From contig CAJADF010000089.1 of the NCBI GenBank assembly GCA_903938485.1, positions 1-64,000 of the forward strand: a stretch of 64,000 bases of DNA, in the 5' to 3' direction. This stretch comes from an uncultured Methylococcaceae bacterium. Its GTDB lineage: Bacteria > Pseudomonadota > Gammaproteobacteria > Methylococcales > Methylomonadaceae. Position 1 is the stretch's first letter. Every line of letters begins with the position of its first letter. The notes below the pieces were generated by a model. The model had not been told where the DNA came from and did no database searches. It was given only the letters and a program-made list of their open reading frames with translations. Of the stretch, positions 20,401-31,974 are shown one piece after another. The translations under genes were made by a program, and so were the position numbers.

Positions 20401-21062
20401 TATTTTCCAGGTTCTACATTTTTCACAGCCACTTTTTCAGGTGCTGTTAAATCATCTATTTTAATTTGCAATAACGCCGATCTATACCCACTTTCCAACG
20501 CTTTTTGGTAAGAACTACGCGCTTGATCTAAACGATCTAATGCAACATACAAGTCACCTACTAATTCGTCATAATTACCAGAAAAACTAGTTGATGTCGC
20601 AGGATCAATAGAGTTAATTAATGCTAAACCTTGTTCATATTCACCATTAGCTAACATTAATCTGACTAAACGAAGTTTAGCAACATTGCTTAATTCAGGA
20701 GATGAACTCGCGCCAACTTCTGTCAAAATGGTTTTAGCTTGAACTAAATCACCTTGTTGAATTTTAGATTTTGCTAAAAGCAATTGTCCATAAACAGCAT
20801 ATTCAGTTTTTGGATATTCCGCTTTTAAGTGTTCAGTTAATTTAAAAACGCTATCTTGTTTATCAGCAGTCAATGCTTGTATCAACTCACTATAAATTGC
20901 GGACGCCTGTTCTGCCTGATTTTTTTTGTGTTCTTGCCAGAAATTCCATCCTAGAATGATAGTTATTCCCAACACTAGTCCAATAATGGTAGATTGACCA
21001 TTTTCTTTCCACCATCTTTTTAACGCTTCTACTTGTGCTTCTTCTGTTTCGTAAATTTCCAC
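20400..21062 (-). CDS. yfgM: YfgM-family membrane-anchored TPR protein (ancillary SecYEG interactor)
   Basis: A 220-residue protein with one N-terminal membrane anchor (about residues 24-42, IIGLVLGITIILGWNFW) and a periplasmic region of TPR-like helices. The N-terminus (YETEEAQVEALKRWWKENG) is the conserved cytoplasmic start of this family. In E. coli YfgM associates with SecYEG and periplasmic chaperones such as PpiD. Position between hisS and bamB is the standard gammaproteobacterial order. Confidence 0.88.
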   Translation of the reverse strand: MEIYETEEAQVEALKRWWKENGQSTIIGLVLGITIILGWNFWQEHKKNQAEQASAIYSELIQALTADKQDSVFKLTEHLKAEYPKTEYAVYGQLLLAKSKIQQGDLVQAKTILTEVGASSSPELSNVAKLRLVRLMLANGEYEQGLALINSIDPATSTSFSGNYDELVGDLYVALDRLDQARSSYQKALESGYRSALLQIKIDDLTAPEKVAVKNVEPGK

Positions 21063-21106
21063 GCGCTTTCTCTATGTAATATTTAAAAAAATAAAATTAA
21101 TTGATT

Positions 21107-22396
21107 TTAAACTAAACTAACTTGAGATATATAGTTTTGCAAAAATGTTATTGCCTCTTGCTGGGTCAATGTTTGTTGCTCTTGGCTAGTTCTTAACGAT
21201 TTAAGACTTAATTGGCCATTGCTCACTTCATCATCACCCAAGATAATGGCGTAATCAGCACCAATTTTATCAGCTTTCTTAAACTGACTTTTAAAACTAC
21301 CACCACCACAATTAACCTGTAATTTTAAACCAGTTACTGCATCCCTAAGTTTTTCTGCAAAACGTAAGCCTTCTCGCTCTGCCGACTCACCCACTCGAAT
21401 CATAAAAACATTAACAGCTTGTGTGACTGGAATATTACCTGACACCTCTAACAAAGCCAATAAACGCTCTATACCCATGGCAAAACCCACGGCAGAATTT
21501 GGCTTACCACCCAACTGTTCAACCAAACTATCATAACGACCACCCGCACAAACCGTACCCTGAGAACCTAATTCATCCGTTACCCATTCGAAAACGGTTT
21601 TACTGTAGTAATCTAAACCACGGACTAATCGAGTATTGATTTGATAACTAACGGCCAAATCATCTAATGCTGTTGTTAAACCTTTAAAATGCTCTAAACT
21701 TTCAGCGCCTAAATAATCCATTAACGCTGGTGCATTAGCCACCAAATGAAACATTGCAGGATTTTTAGTATCTAAAATACGCAAAGGGTTAGTCTGTAAC
21801 CGACGCAAACTATCCTCGTCTAATTGGCTCAAATTTGCTTGAAAATATTCAACCAACACTTGCCTATAAATCAAGCGCTCATCAATCGTTCCCAAAGAGT
21901 TCAACTGCAAACAAACTTTTTCACGTATACCGAGTTTCTTCCACAAACGATCCATGATAAAAATCAATTCAGCATCGATATCAGGACCAGACATACCATA
22001 GGTTTCAACACCTAACTGAATAAACTGACGATACCGCCCTTTTTGAGGGCGTTCATGTCGATACATTGGACCGTAATACCATAAACGATGCACCTGATTA
22101 TGTAATAAGCCATGTTCTAAACACGCCCTTAAACAACCTGCTGTACCCTCGGGTCTTAATGTTAAAGAGTCACCATTACGATCCTCAAAAGTATACATTT
22201 CTTTCTCAACGATATCGGTTACTTCACCGATTGAACGCTTAAAAAGCTCTGTTTTTTCAACAACAGGTAAACGGATTTCACTATATCCATAAGAACTCAT
22301 CACTTCTCTTAAAATCCGCTCTGCATATTGCCAAAGTGGAGTTTGGTCGGGCAACACATCATGCATGCCTCTTATCGCTTGTATCGTTTGTGCCAT
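21107..22396 (-). CDS. hisS: Histidyl-tRNA synthetase
   Basis: Class II synthetase charging tRNA-His. Of its 429 residues, the catalytic core includes [10 protein letters not shown] near the start, motif 2 with [14 protein letters not shown], and the histidine-specific [15 protein letters not shown] block (about residue 258). Motif 3 is in [15 protein letters not shown], and the C-terminal anticodon-binding domain covers about 330-425. It is 44 bp before yfgM and 35 bp after pilF on the same strand, within the conserved ndk-rlmN-pilF-hisS-yfgM-bamB-der series. Confidence 0.97.
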   Translation of the reverse strand: MAQTIQAIRGMHDVLPDQTPLWQYAERILREVMSSYGYSEIRLPVVEKTELFKRSIGEVTDIVEKEMYTFEDRNGDSLTLRPEGTAGCLRACLEHGLLHNQVHRLWYYGPMYRHERPQKGRYRQFIQLGVETYGMSGPDIDAELIFIMDRLWKKLGIREKVCLQLNSLGTIDERLIYRQVLVEYFQANLSQLDEDSLRRLQTNPLRILDTKNPAMFHLVANAPALMDYLGAESLEHFKGLTTALDDLAVSYQINTRLVRGLDYYSKTVFEWVTDELGSQGTVCAGGRYDSLVEQLGGKPNSAVGFAMGIERLLALLEVSGNIPVTQAVNVFMIRVGESAEREGLRFAEKLRDAVTGLKLQVNCGGGSFKSQFKKADKIGADYAIILGDDEVSNGQLSLKSLRTSQEQQTLTQQEAITFLQNYISQVSLV

Positions 22397-22431
22397 ATTG
22401 ATCTTGTGATTCAGTTACTGTAAAACCGGCT

Positions 22432-23175
22432 TTATTGTTTAGCTTCCTTAGATAGAGGAAATTTATCTAATAATATTTTTTCATAGTCTTTAGCTCGTTC
22501 ATTATGACCTAACGCAAACTCAGTCTGCTTCGCTATCCATAAAGACTCTGCTGTGAACACGCCAACTACTATATATCTTTTAAAGTAAGTTTGCGCAGCC
22601 ACATAATTACTATTCCTAAAACTTACTTTTTGCATTTCTAACAATGCAGGTGCATAGCTACTATTTAGTAACAAAGCTTGCGCAAAATACCCCTGAGCAC
22701 TTTGTTTTTGGAGTTTTTCTAGCTCACAACGTCCTGCATTAGTTAAAGCTATCCATTGCTTATCATTGAGTGAAGTACCACTAGCCCGATTTAACAGGGC
22801 TAATCCTTGTTCATATTCATGCGCATCACAAAGAAAGCGTCCAAAATTATTCTGCACACTCCAATCATTAGGAGCCAAATCCAAGGCTTGCTGATAATGT
22901 TGCTTCGCTTGTTGATTGTTTTGCAATTTTTCATATAAAAACCCAAAGGCATTAAAGACTTGTGGGTTTTTTGGATCTTTTTTCAAGGCAATTTGTAAAT
23001 TCTGTTGCGCTATCTCTAATTTATTGAGATCCATATAACGGACACCTAACTGCAAATAAATATTGGCAGATTCAGACTCTTTTAGATGATCTTCATTCAG
23101 AGCAGTACAAGCAGATAACAATAACCCAAATAAAACAAATAACTTATTCACTACTCGTGCCCAGCTAAGCAGCAC
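22432..23175 (-). CDS. pilF: Type IV pilus biogenesis/stability lipoprotein PilF (PilW)
   Basis: TPR lipoprotein that pilots the secretin PilQ to the outer membrane in type IV pilus assembly. A short lipoprotein signal ends in the lipobox LLSAC (Cys at about residue 22 of the longer form), followed by about six TPR-like helix pairs ([37 protein letters not shown]). The GTG at 23175 overlaps the end of rlmN by 11 bp; a second GTG at 23151 would give a more typical short signal peptide (VNKLFVLFG). Either is possible. The rlmN-pilF-hisS order supports the name; no other pilus gene is in the window. Confidence 0.85.
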   Translation of the reverse strand: MLLSWARVVNKLFVLFGLLLSACTALNEDHLKESESANIYLQLGVRYMDLNKLEIAQQNLQIALKKDPKNPQVFNAFGFLYEKLQNNQQAKQHYQQALDLAPNDWSVQNNFGRFLCDAHEYEQGLALLNRASGTSLNDKQWIALTNAGRCELEKLQKQSAQGYFAQALLLNSSYAPALLEMQKVSFRNSNYVAAQTYFKRYIVVGVFTAESLWIAKQTEFALGHNERAKDYEKILLDKFPLSKEAKQ

Positions 23176-24268
23176 TTTCTATTCCCAATACTTTTAACTT
23201 TAAGTGTCTACGACTTTTATCTTCAACTTGCCCGACTAATTGCCCACAAGCCGCATCAATATCTTCACCACGCGTTTTCCTTACTGTCGTGACGATACCT
23301 GCATCATTTAAAACTGTTTTAAAACGATTAATCACTTCTTTGCTTGAACATTTATAAGCATTATTTGGAAACGGATTAAACGGTATTAAATTTAATTTGG
23401 ACGGCACGTTTTTTAATAATTTAATTAATCCACGCGCATCATCCATAGAATCATTAATCCCCTCTAGCATGACATATTCAAAAGTGACCGTACGACGAGG
23501 TGCTATTTTGGCATTATCTCGACAAGCATCCATCAACTCTGCTAAGGGGTATTTTTTATTTATAGGAACTAAAACATCTCTTAATTCATTAGTGACCGCA
23601 TGTAAAGAGACAGCTAAACTTACATCACAAGCTTCAGTTAAGCGATACATTGCAGGCACCACACCGGAGGTACTAATAGTTACTCTGCGTTTAGATAAAC
23701 CAAACGTAAAATCATCCATCATTAAATTCATAGCGGCGATCACATTATCAAAATTTAATAAGGGTTCACCCATACCCATCATTACGACATTAGTGATTCT
23801 TTTAGAATCCCCTAAGCGCTTCTGAGCAACAATCACCTGACCTATAATTTCAGCCGTGGTTAAATTTCGATTAAAACCTTGTTGAGCGGTAGAACAAAAA
23901 CTACACGCCAAAGCACAGCCAATTTGTGAAGACACACATAAAGTGCCTCTACCCTCTTCTGGAATAAAAACTGTTTCAACTCTATTGCCACAAGAAGTTT
24001 GCAATGCCCATTTACAGGTACCATCACTAGCAATTTGTTCGACCACTATTTCAGGCGTTGCTAAATAACAGTGTTCTTTAAGATAAGCACGCAGTGGCTT
24101 ACTTAAATTAGTCATCAGATCAAAGTCTTCAACTCCTTCCTGATAAATCCATTTAAGTAACTGTGTCGCTCGAAAAGGCTTTTCGCCTAAATCGACAAAA
24201 AAGGCCGCAAGGCCTTTTCTGTCGTAATCAAGCAGGTTAAATCTTTTTGAATTAACGAGTTCTTGCAC
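23165..24268 (-). CDS. rlmN: Dual-specificity 23S rRNA/tRNA adenine-C2 methyltransferase RlmN
   Basis: Radical-SAM enzyme that methylates C2 of A2503 in 23S rRNA and A37 in some tRNAs. The CxxxCxxC iron-sulfur cluster motif is in [11 protein letters not shown]. The catalytic C-terminal Cys is in AACGQLVG, near the end. The frame stays open about 170 bp further upstream inside ndk, but family similarity begins at [11 protein letters not shown]. The GTG at 24268, which overlaps ndk by 17 bp, gives 367 residues, close to the usual length, with GAAGAAATC just before it. The far upstream start would duplicate coding sequence of ndk and is unlikely. Confidence 0.93.
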   Translation of the reverse strand: MQELVNSKRFNLLDYDRKGLAAFFVDLGEKPFRATQLLKWIYQEGVEDFDLMTNLSKPLRAYLKEHCYLATPEIVVEQIASDGTCKWALQTSCGNRVETVFIPEEGRGTLCVSSQIGCALACSFCSTAQQGFNRNLTTAEIIGQVIVAQKRLGDSKRITNVVMMGMGEPLLNFDNVIAAMNLMMDDFTFGLSKRRVTISTSGVVPAMYRLTEACDVSLAVSLHAVTNELRDVLVPINKKYPLAELMDACRDNAKIAPRRTVTFEYVMLEGINDSMDDARGLIKLLKNVPSKLNLIPFNPFPNNAYKCSSKEVINRFKTVLNDAGIVTTVRKTRGEDIDAACGQLVGQVEDKSRRHLKLKVLGIESAA

Positions 24269-24683
24269 TGATTTCTTCGTCTGAGAAAAAGTAAGAAATT
24301 TCTCTTTTAGCAGTTTCGACAGCATCTGAACCATGTACTGCATTTTCGTCAATGCTTGATGCGAAGTCAGCACGGATAGTTCCTGCCGCAGCTTCTTTAG
24401 GGTTAGTAGCACCCATAATTTCACGGTGTTTAAAAACAGCATTTTCGCCTTCTAACACTTGCATAATCACTGGACCCGAAATCATAAAAGCAACTAAGTC
24501 TTTAAAGAATCCACGCTCACTGTGTTCAGCGTAAAAACCTTCAGCTTGAGCCTGTGTTAGATGTAACATTTTCGCAGCAACAATCTGTAGACCATTGCTT
24601 TCAAAACGACTGTAAATTTGACCAATTACATTTTTAGCAACTGCATCTGGTTTAATAATTGAAAAAGTGCGTTCTATAGCCAT
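24252..24683 (-). CDS. ndk: Nucleoside diphosphate kinase
   Basis: Transfers phosphate from ATP to nucleoside diphosphates through a phospho-His. At 143 residues it is standard. It starts with [14 protein letters not shown]; the active-site His lies in [13 protein letters not shown] (about residue 118), and the C-terminus has [17 protein letters not shown] ribosome binding site precedes the ATG. Own promoter predicted upstream; rlmN overlaps its 3' end. Confidence 0.97.
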   Translation of the reverse strand: MAIERTFSIIKPDAVAKNVIGQIYSRFESNGLQIVAAKMLHLTQAQAEGFYAEHSERGFFKDLVAFMISGPVIMQVLEGENAVFKHREIMGATNPKEAAAGTIRADFASSIDENAVHGSDAVETAKREISYFFSDEEISARTR

Positions 24684-24738
24684 TGTGATTTAAAACTCCA
24701 AAGTAACATTAAATAAAAATTAAAAAATTCAACTAGGC

Positions 24739-24767
24739 ATTATACCTGATGATGCTAGTATTGTAGA
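24739..24767 (-). promoter_or_regulatory. Sigma-70-type promoter for ndk
   Basis: On the - strand, a perfect -10 TATAAT (24739-24744) stands 17 bp from a -35-like TCTACA (24762-24767, four of six consensus bases). It lies in the 94-bp gap between secF and ndk, about 55 bp before the ndk start, so the ndk-rlmN-pilF-hisS group need not depend on the secDF transcript. Confidence 0.6.
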
Positions 24768-24777
24768 CCGTTGAAAA

Positions 24778-25704
24778 CTAAGGTCTGTCGTCTACGACTG
24801 AACCTTCTTTAGCAGGCACCATTAAATCTTCTGCACTAATGCCTAACATTAACGCCATTGGACTCGCAATAAAGATAGAAGAATAAGTACCAAAAAACAC
24901 ACCGAAAAGCAGTACGATTGAGAAGTTATGAATAATCTCACCCCCCAAAAAGAACAACGAAACTAATACTAGAATAACAGTCAATGAGGTCATGATAGTT
25001 CGACTTAAAGTGACATTAACCGAAATATTCATCACTTCTTCAGTCGTTTTGTTTCTTAAAAAGCGAAAGTTCTCACGAATACGATCATAAACCACGATAG
25101 TATCGTTTAAAGAATAACCAATTAAAGCTAATACAGCCGCTAATACTGTTAAGTCAAACTCTAACCCTAAAATAGAAAACAAGCCTAAAGTGACAACAAC
25201 GTCATGCACGGTTGCCAAAATTGCACCTGTAGAGAATTTCCATTCAAAACGCCAAGCAATATAAATTAAAATAGCAATAGTCGAATACAATAAAGCTAAG
25301 AAACCATCTTCAGCTAAATCATCACCTACTTGTGGCCCGACATATTCAACACGGCGAATACTTGCCGGCTCAATCGTAGTTTTATTAATAGCCTCTAATA
25401 CATTAGTACTTAAATCCGCACTACTAATACCTTCATGAGGTTTTAAACGGATTAACACGTCTTTTGTAGTACCAAAATTTTGCACGGTTGCATCATCAAA
25501 ACCTTGTGTGTCCAAGGTATTACGCAATACATTTAAATCTGCAGCTTTTTGATAACCTACTTCAATTAAAGTACCCCCAGTAAAATCGATACCCATTTGC
25601 AATCCACGCACAGCTAATGAACCTATCGAAATAACCATGAGTATGCCCGAAAATATCAAAGCGATATTTCGGTTACCTATAAAATTTATATTTGTTGTCT
25701 TCAT
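24778..25704 (-). CDS. secF: Protein translocase subunit SecF
   Basis: Inner-membrane RND-like partner of SecD that uses the proton motive force to aid Sec export. The 308 residues hold six membrane segments and one large periplasmic loop after TM1. The family motif GMQIGIDFTGGTL type is present as GLQMGIDFTGGTLIEVGY (about 30-47), and the VGPQVGDDL and SLNDTIVVYDRIRENF blocks are clear. It is 25 bp after secD and last of the tgt-yajC-secD-secF series. Confidence 0.96.
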   Translation of the reverse strand: MKTTNINFIGNRNIALIFSGILMVISIGSLAVRGLQMGIDFTGGTLIEVGYQKAADLNVLRNTLDTQGFDDATVQNFGTTKDVLIRLKPHEGISSADLSTNVLEAINKTTIEPASIRRVEYVGPQVGDDLAEDGFLALLYSTIAILIYIAWRFEWKFSTGAILATVHDVVVTLGLFSILGLEFDLTVLAAVLALIGYSLNDTIVVYDRIRENFRFLRNKTTEEVMNISVNVTLSRTIMTSLTVILVLVSLFFLGGEIIHNFSIVLLFGVFFGTYSSIFIASPMALMLGISAEDLMVPAKEGSVVDDRP

Positions 25705-25729
25705 AATGGTTTCTTATAAAAAATAATAG

Positions 25730-27580
25730 TTAAATTGATAACTTATCAACTCTTGCACGACTACCATAGATCCAATTGATGACCATACGAGTGCCGGTAA
25801 TCGCAGTGAACATAGAAGACAAGATACCAATAATCAAGGTGACCGCGAAACCTTTCACAGAACCTGTACCAAAAGCAAACAACACAACCGCTACAACTAA
25901 GTTAGTGAAATGCGAATCTAAAATAGTGGCAAAGGCTTTATCGTAACCAAGGAAAATTGCTGCTTGTGGCGAAATACCATTTCTAATTTCTTCTTTAACA
26001 CGCTCAAAAATCAACACGTTCGCGTCAACTGACATACCCACGGTTAAAATGATACCTGCAATACCTGGTAAGGTTAATGTAGCTTGTAGCATCGACAATA
26101 TTGCGACCACAATCACCACGTTAAACGCTAAAGCGAAGTTAGCGATCATACCGAACAACTTGTAATAAACTGCCATAAACAAGACAACTAATGCAAAACC
26201 CACCACAAAAGACAGCATACCTTGATTGATATTGTCTTGACCTAAACTAGGCCCTACAGTGCGTTCTTCAACGATATCAACAGGAGCTGCTAAAGCACCC
26301 GCTCTTAATAATAAAGATAAGTTTCTTGCTTCTTGAGGACTATCTAATCCTGTAGTTTGAAAGCGCTTACTGAATACACCTTGAATAGTGGCAACATTAA
26401 TCACTTTTTCAACTTTTTCTTTATGACGCACTTTTTCGCCATTAACCGTTTTAGTTTCTACTTTATACTCAATAAAAACCACGGCCATAGGCTTACCTAC
26501 ACTTACTTGTGTAGTTTTAGCCATTTTTGAGGCACCCACGCCATTCAAAGAAATGTTAACAGAGGGTCTACCATCTTGATCTTGACCAGAGGCCGCATCT
26601 ACAATTTGATCACCCGTTACAATAACACGACGATCTAATAAGATAGGTGCACCTGATTTATCGTAATATAAACGGCTACCTACTGGCACATGACCAGAAA
26701 CAGCTTGCTGAACATCATGTTCAACATCAACTAATCGATACTCAAGTGTAGCAGTGGTACCCAATATTTCTTTTGCACGAGTTGTATCTTGTACACCGGG
26801 TAATTGCACCATGATACGATTTTCACCTTGTTGTTGAATTACGGGTTCCGCAACCCCTAACTCATTAACACGATTTCTTAAAGTCGTCATGTTTTGCGCT
26901 ACAGCAAACCTTTTAATCTCACGTGCTTCTTTTTCAGAAAACTTTAACCAAATTTGTTCTTGTGCTTCAGGTTCAGTAATTTCTAGACTATGAAACTCTT
27001 TATCTAAAAGCGTTAAAATTGCAGGCTTATCTTCGGCTGACTTTAAAGTCACTTTAATAAAACCACTGTCTTTAGCCACTGTTTGATAATGCAATTTAGC
27101 ATTTCTTAAAGATAACCTAACATCATCAATGTAACGTTCTTCAGCTTGCTTTACTGCAGCATCCATATCCACTTCTAATAAGAAATGCACACCACCCCGC
27201 AAATCCAAACCTAAATACATAGCTTGCGCACCTAGGGCACGCAACCAACTTGGCGTTGTCGGCGCTAAATTTAATGCGACTGTGTAATTGCTACCCATTT
27301 TCTCGCGCAGTAAATCAGCCACTTTTAATTGATCATCTGTATTATTAAAACGCGCTAAAATTCGGCCATCTTTGTATTCGAAGGCTTTAGCGGGCACTGC
27401 CATAGCTTTAATATCTGTTTCAACTTGATTGGCTTGCTCTTGGCTAATAGCTGTCGCTATCGTTGAAGATAACTGCACCGATGGATCATCACCGAATAAA
27501 TTAGGCAATGAGTAAATAATCCCAACACCAAAAACGAGTATAACTAATATATTTTTCCAAACGGGGAAATGATTTTGCAT
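25730..27580 (-). CDS. secD: Protein translocase subunit SecD
   Basis: Larger SecDF subunit, which binds emerging preproteins in the periplasm. Of 616 residues, TM1 is at about 8-28, followed by a large periplasmic P1 domain with the LGLDLRGGVHFLLEVD motif (about 123-138). The remaining five membrane segments are C-terminal, with GMSVDANVLIFERVKEEI. A lysine-rich insertion near residues 360-395 (VETKTVNGEKVRHKEKVEKV) lies in the periplasmic region and resembles longer gammaproteobacterial SecDs. It is 12 bp after yajC. Confidence 0.96.
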   Translation of the reverse strand: MQNHFPVWKNILVILVFGVGIIYSLPNLFGDDPSVQLSSTIATAISQEQANQVETDIKAMAVPAKAFEYKDGRILARFNNTDDQLKVADLLREKMGSNYTVALNLAPTTPSWLRALGAQAMYLGLDLRGGVHFLLEVDMDAAVKQAEERYIDDVRLSLRNAKLHYQTVAKDSGFIKVTLKSAEDKPAILTLLDKEFHSLEITEPEAQEQIWLKFSEKEAREIKRFAVAQNMTTLRNRVNELGVAEPVIQQQGENRIMVQLPGVQDTTRAKEILGTTATLEYRLVDVEHDVQQAVSGHVPVGSRLYYDKSGAPILLDRRVIVTGDQIVDAASGQDQDGRPSVNISLNGVGASKMAKTTQVSVGKPMAVVFIEYKVETKTVNGEKVRHKEKVEKVINVATIQGVFSKRFQTTGLDSPQEARNLSLLLRAGALAAPVDIVEERTVGPSLGQDNINQGMLSFVVGFALVVLFMAVYYKLFGMIANFALAFNVVIVVAILSMLQATLTLPGIAGIILTVGMSVDANVLIFERVKEEIRNGISPQAAIFLGYDKAFATILDSHFTNLVVAVVLFAFGTGSVKGFAVTLIIGILSSMFTAITGTRMVINWIYGSRARVDKLSI

Positions 27581-27592
27581 GTCTTATTCCAG

Positions 27593-27940
27593 TTAAACTT
27601 TAACTACTTTTTTAGTAATTGCTTTATAAGTACCTTTAGGCATCATGCTTTCAATACCTTGTCTTTGAACTTGTATAAAAACGTTGTCACTCACTTCAAT
27701 CTTTACGAAGTTATCATCTACATCAACCACTTTACCTAAAATACCACCTGAAGTGACCACTTCAACACCTTTAGTGATTGCCGCAATCATTTGTTTCTTT
27801 TCTTTAGTACGTTTAGCTTGTGGGCGTAAGAACAGAAAATAGAAAAATGCTAAAATACCTAACGGAAATAACATCCCCTCAATACCGGGCTGTTGAGCAG
27901 CTGGCGCTGCCGCTAATGCGTCAGAAATAAAAAAACTCAT
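27593..27940 (-). CDS. yajC: Sec translocon accessory protein YajC
   Basis: Small membrane protein of the SecDF-YajC complex. The 115 residues have one membrane segment (about 22-42, GMLFPLGILAFFYFLFLRPQ) and the conserved cytosolic part: RPQAKRTKEKKQMI, GVEVVTSGGILGKV, and EVSDNVFIQVQRQGI. It sits between tgt and secD, the standard order. Confidence 0.95.
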   Translation of the reverse strand: MSFFISDALAAAPAAQQPGIEGMLFPLGILAFFYFLFLRPQAKRTKEKKQMIAAITKGVEVVTSGGILGKVVDVDDNFVKIEVSDNVFIQVQRQGIESMMPKGTYKAITKKVVKV

Positions 27941-27981
27941 AAATATCCTCGGTTATTATATTAAATAAAAAAATCTCGCCA

Positions 27982-29133
<1,152 letters not shown>

Positions 29134-29316
29134 TTATCCTGTCTTTTAAGGCGTTTAGGCAAGTCAGTTTAAGCAACTAATAGAGATGATTAAGCAATCA
29201 ACCGATGACAGAAGACTTAATAATTTCATACTTTAGGTATATCATTACCGTACTTAAACTAAAATCAAGATATTTAATGTTAGTTAATTCATACACAGAT
29301 CTTCCATTACTTAAGC

Positions 29317-31224
29317 ATGTCAATTAATTCAAACTCGCATTCAAAACAACCTTTACAAACATTAGCACTAGGCGCTATCGGCGTCGTCTTTGGTGATATA
29401 GGCACCAGCCCACTTTATGCTTTAAAAGAAGTGTTTAAAGATGGCGTCAATATTGACACCTCACATGTATTAGGCGTCCTATCATTAATCTTTTGGTCCA
29501 TCACCTTAGTCGTTACCACTAAATATGCCATTTTTATTATGCGGGCCGATAATAAAGGCGAAGGTGGCATCATGGCACTCATGGCACTCGCATTACAAGG
29601 TGTCCATAAAACAGAATCAGAAAGTAAGATCAAAAACAGCAGTAAATCCGCATTTATCATCATATTGGGTTTACTAGGAGCGTCTTTATTTTTTGGTGAC
29701 AGTATGATTACTCCCGCTATATCGGTACTTAGCGCGGTAGAGGGGCTACAAATTATTGCGCCCAAACTAGACAATTACATAATCCCCATTACCATTGCGG
29801 TTCTTGGTGGCTTGTTTGTGATTCAAGCCAAAGGCACTGGTAAGGTCGGCAAAATATTTTCTCCAATAATGGTTTTTTGGTTTGGCTTATTAGCGGTATT
29901 AGGCTTTATTAACATCCTTGAAACACCTAGTGTACTCATGGCCATCAACCCCTATTATGGCGTACACTTATTGTTTGAACTCGGCTGGCATGGTTTCCTA
30001 ATTTTAGGTGCCGTGGTGCTTGCCATTACAGGTGCAGAAGCCCTTTATGCAGACATGGGGCATTTTGGCCTTAAGCCGATTCGCTATGCCTGGTTTGGCT
30101 TTGTATTTCCGGCTTTATTACTTAACTACTTCGGCCAAGGTGCTTTACTTATTAATCACCCCGAAGCCATTCAAAATCCTTTTTACTTACTAGCCCCTAC
30201 TTGGGCACTCTATCCACTATTAATTCTTTCCACACTGGCCACCGTTATTGCCTCACAAGCAGTCATCTCAGGCGCATTCTCTGTTACCCGTCAAGCCATA
30301 CAACTTGGTTATTGCCCTCGCATGAATATACTTCATACCTCGGGGGAATCCATGGGGCAAGTCTATGTTCCAGCAATTAATTGGATGCTCATGGTGTCAG
30401 TTTTTATCTTGGTACTCACCTTTAAATCTTCATCTGCTTTAGCATCTGCTTATGGAATTGCAGTGACCGGCACTATGATTGTTGACACTATATTGGCATC
30501 TATCATCTTTAAAGAATTATGGAATTGGAATAAACCCACTCGGTTTATTTTCCTTGCCGCTTTTCTGGTCGTAGACATTGCCTTTTTATCATCAAACAGC
30601 TTAAAGATTCCCACAGGTGGCTGGCTACCCTTAGTAATTGCTAGTGTGTTATTTGTGATTTTAACCACTTGGATTAAAGGTCGAGGCTTATTAACTCAAT
30701 ACATGGAAGAGAGACGCACACTATTTGAAGATTTTGAAGCAAAAAATACCGCAGACTTTGCCACTGTAAACGGTACAGCCATCTATTTAACACGTACTTT
30801 ACATGGCTTACCTGAGGTGTTCTTACATAATCTAGAACACAATCATGTTTTGCATAAACAAATTGTTGTACTCAGTATTGTCACCACTAACGAACCGTAT
30901 GTAGATGAAGCGCATTTACTTAAAATAAGAACCTTTGGTAAAACCCGAGATTTTTATCGCGTTAAACTTTATTACGGTTTTAAACAGGATGCTGACGTGC
31001 GCAGAGCTTTAGAGCTTTGCGCAAAAGAAGGCTTAGTGATTAACCCCAAACAAGCCTCGTTTTTTATCGGAAGTGAAGAAATTGCCTTCCGCAACAAAAG
31101 CCCCATGCCCAAATGGCGCAGGGGCTTATTTAGATTCTTATTCAATAACTCTTCTAGCGCCATCCATTTTTTTAAAATCCCAGTTGATCGCGTAGTTCAA
31201 TTGGGTATTAGAATAGAGTTATAA
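29317..31224 (+). CDS. kup: Low-affinity potassium transporter Kup
   Basis: Potassium uptake permease of the KUP/HAK/KT family. The 635 residues hold about 12 membrane segments in the first 450, then a cytoplasmic domain. Signatures include ALGAIGVVFGDIGTSPLYAL (about 17-36), GEGGIMALMAL, FGDSMITPAISVLSAVEG, GAEALYADMGHFG and the GTAIYLTRTLHGLPE segment of the C-terminal domain. It is transcribed divergently from tgt across 219 bp and converges on dedA with a 6-bp gap. Confidence 0.96.
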   Translation: MSINSNSHSKQPLQTLALGAIGVVFGDIGTSPLYALKEVFKDGVNIDTSHVLGVLSLIFWSITLVVTTKYAIFIMRADNKGEGGIMALMALALQGVHKTESESKIKNSSKSAFIIILGLLGASLFFGDSMITPAISVLSAVEGLQIIAPKLDNYIIPITIAVLGGLFVIQAKGTGKVGKIFSPIMVFWFGLLAVLGFINILETPSVLMAINPYYGVHLLFELGWHGFLILGAVVLAITGAEALYADMGHFGLKPIRYAWFGFVFPALLLNYFGQGALLINHPEAIQNPFYLLAPTWALYPLLILSTLATVIASQAVISGAFSVTRQAIQLGYCPRMNILHTSGESMGQVYVPAINWMLMVSVFILVLTFKSSSALASAYGIAVTGTMIVDTILASIIFKELWNWNKPTRFIFLAAFLVVDIAFLSSNSLKIPTGGWLPLVIASVLFVILTTWIKGRGLLTQYMEERRTLFEDFEAKNTADFATVNGTAIYLTRTLHGLPEVFLHNLEHNHVLHKQIVVLSIVTTNEPYVDEAHLLKIRTFGKTRDFYRVKLYYGFKQDADVRRALELCAKEGLVINPKQASFFIGSEEIAFRNKSPMPKWRRGLFRFLFNNSSSAIHFFKIPVDRVVQLGIRIEL

Positions 31225-31230
31225 ACCCAA

Positions 31231-31875
31231 CTAATTAGTTTTTTGGTATTTGTGTCGAATAAATTCAAGCACCGCCGGTAAAATTGATACCGCCACAATA
31301 CCTAAAATTACAATAGAAAAATTAGTCTTAACCACTGGAATATTGCCAAACAAATAGCCACCCGCCAAACAAATCGCTACCCAAGCCAAACCTCCAATGA
31401 CATTAAACTGGATAAATCGCCGATAACCCATACTACCTATACCAGCTACAAATGGCGCAAAGGTACGGATAATAGGTATAAATCGGGCAATGATGATTGT
31501 TTTAGCGCCGTATTTATTATAAAACTGATGCGTTTTCTCAATATGAGCCTTATTAATGAACTTCAGCTTTTCATGATTCGTTAACTTGGGTCCCAAATAA
31601 CGACCTAACTCATAATTGAATGTATCCCCAATTACTGCGGCTAACGCTAAACTAACAAACAATATACCTATCGTCAGATCACCCTTTGCCGCAAAAGTAC
31701 CCGCCGCAAATAACAAAGAATCACCCGGTAAAAAGGGCAGTACCACCAAACCAGTTTCACAAAACACAATCAAAAATAACAAGGCGTAAGTAACTGTGCC
31801 ATAGTTTTGGATGATGTCACTGAGATAATGATCCAAGTGCAAAAATATATTAAGTAGTTCAGTCAGATGTTGCAT
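31231..31875 (-). CDS. DedA-family membrane protein (VTT domain)
   Basis: A 214-residue membrane protein of the SNARE-associated/DedA family, whose members act in lipid flipping and proton-dependent envelope homeostasis. It has the signatures FLPGDSLLFAAGTFAAKG (about 49-66), GDTFNYELGRYLG, and FIPIIRTFAPFVAGIGSMGYRRF (about 122-144), the last containing the conserved Arg residues. About four to five membrane segments. It is probably separate from htpG upstream, since a strong terminator lies between. Confidence 0.9.
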   Translation of the reverse strand: MQHLTELLNIFLHLDHYLSDIIQNYGTVTYALLFLIVFCETGLVVLPFLPGDSLLFAAGTFAAKGDLTIGILFVSLALAAVIGDTFNYELGRYLGPKLTNHEKLKFINKAHIEKTHQFYNKYGAKTIIIARFIPIIRTFAPFVAGIGSMGYRRFIQFNVIGGLAWVAICLAGGYLFGNIPVVKTNFSIVILGIVAVSILPAVLEFIRHKYQKTN

Positions 31876-31931
31876 AAAGTCCTAAGGATGAAATATGTTT
31901 GATGTGGGTATTTAACCTTATTATCAGGCAT

Positions 31932-31962
31932 AAAAAAAGGCCGGATTGCTCCGACCTTTTTT
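31932..31962 (-). terminator. Rho-independent terminator of htpG
   Basis: On the - strand, A-rich sequence, GGTCGG, a 6-base AGCAAT loop, CCGGCC and seven Ts follow within 15 bp of the htpG stop codon. The symmetric A/T flanks allow the stem to extend to 12 bp. A clear intrinsic terminator. Confidence 0.9.
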
Positions 31963-31974
31963 AAGTTTAACCGT

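Noticed and set aside
24269..24442. Longer N-terminus for rlmN reading back through ndk
   Set aside because: Family similarity begins only after the ndk stop; the extension is out-of-frame ndk sequence.
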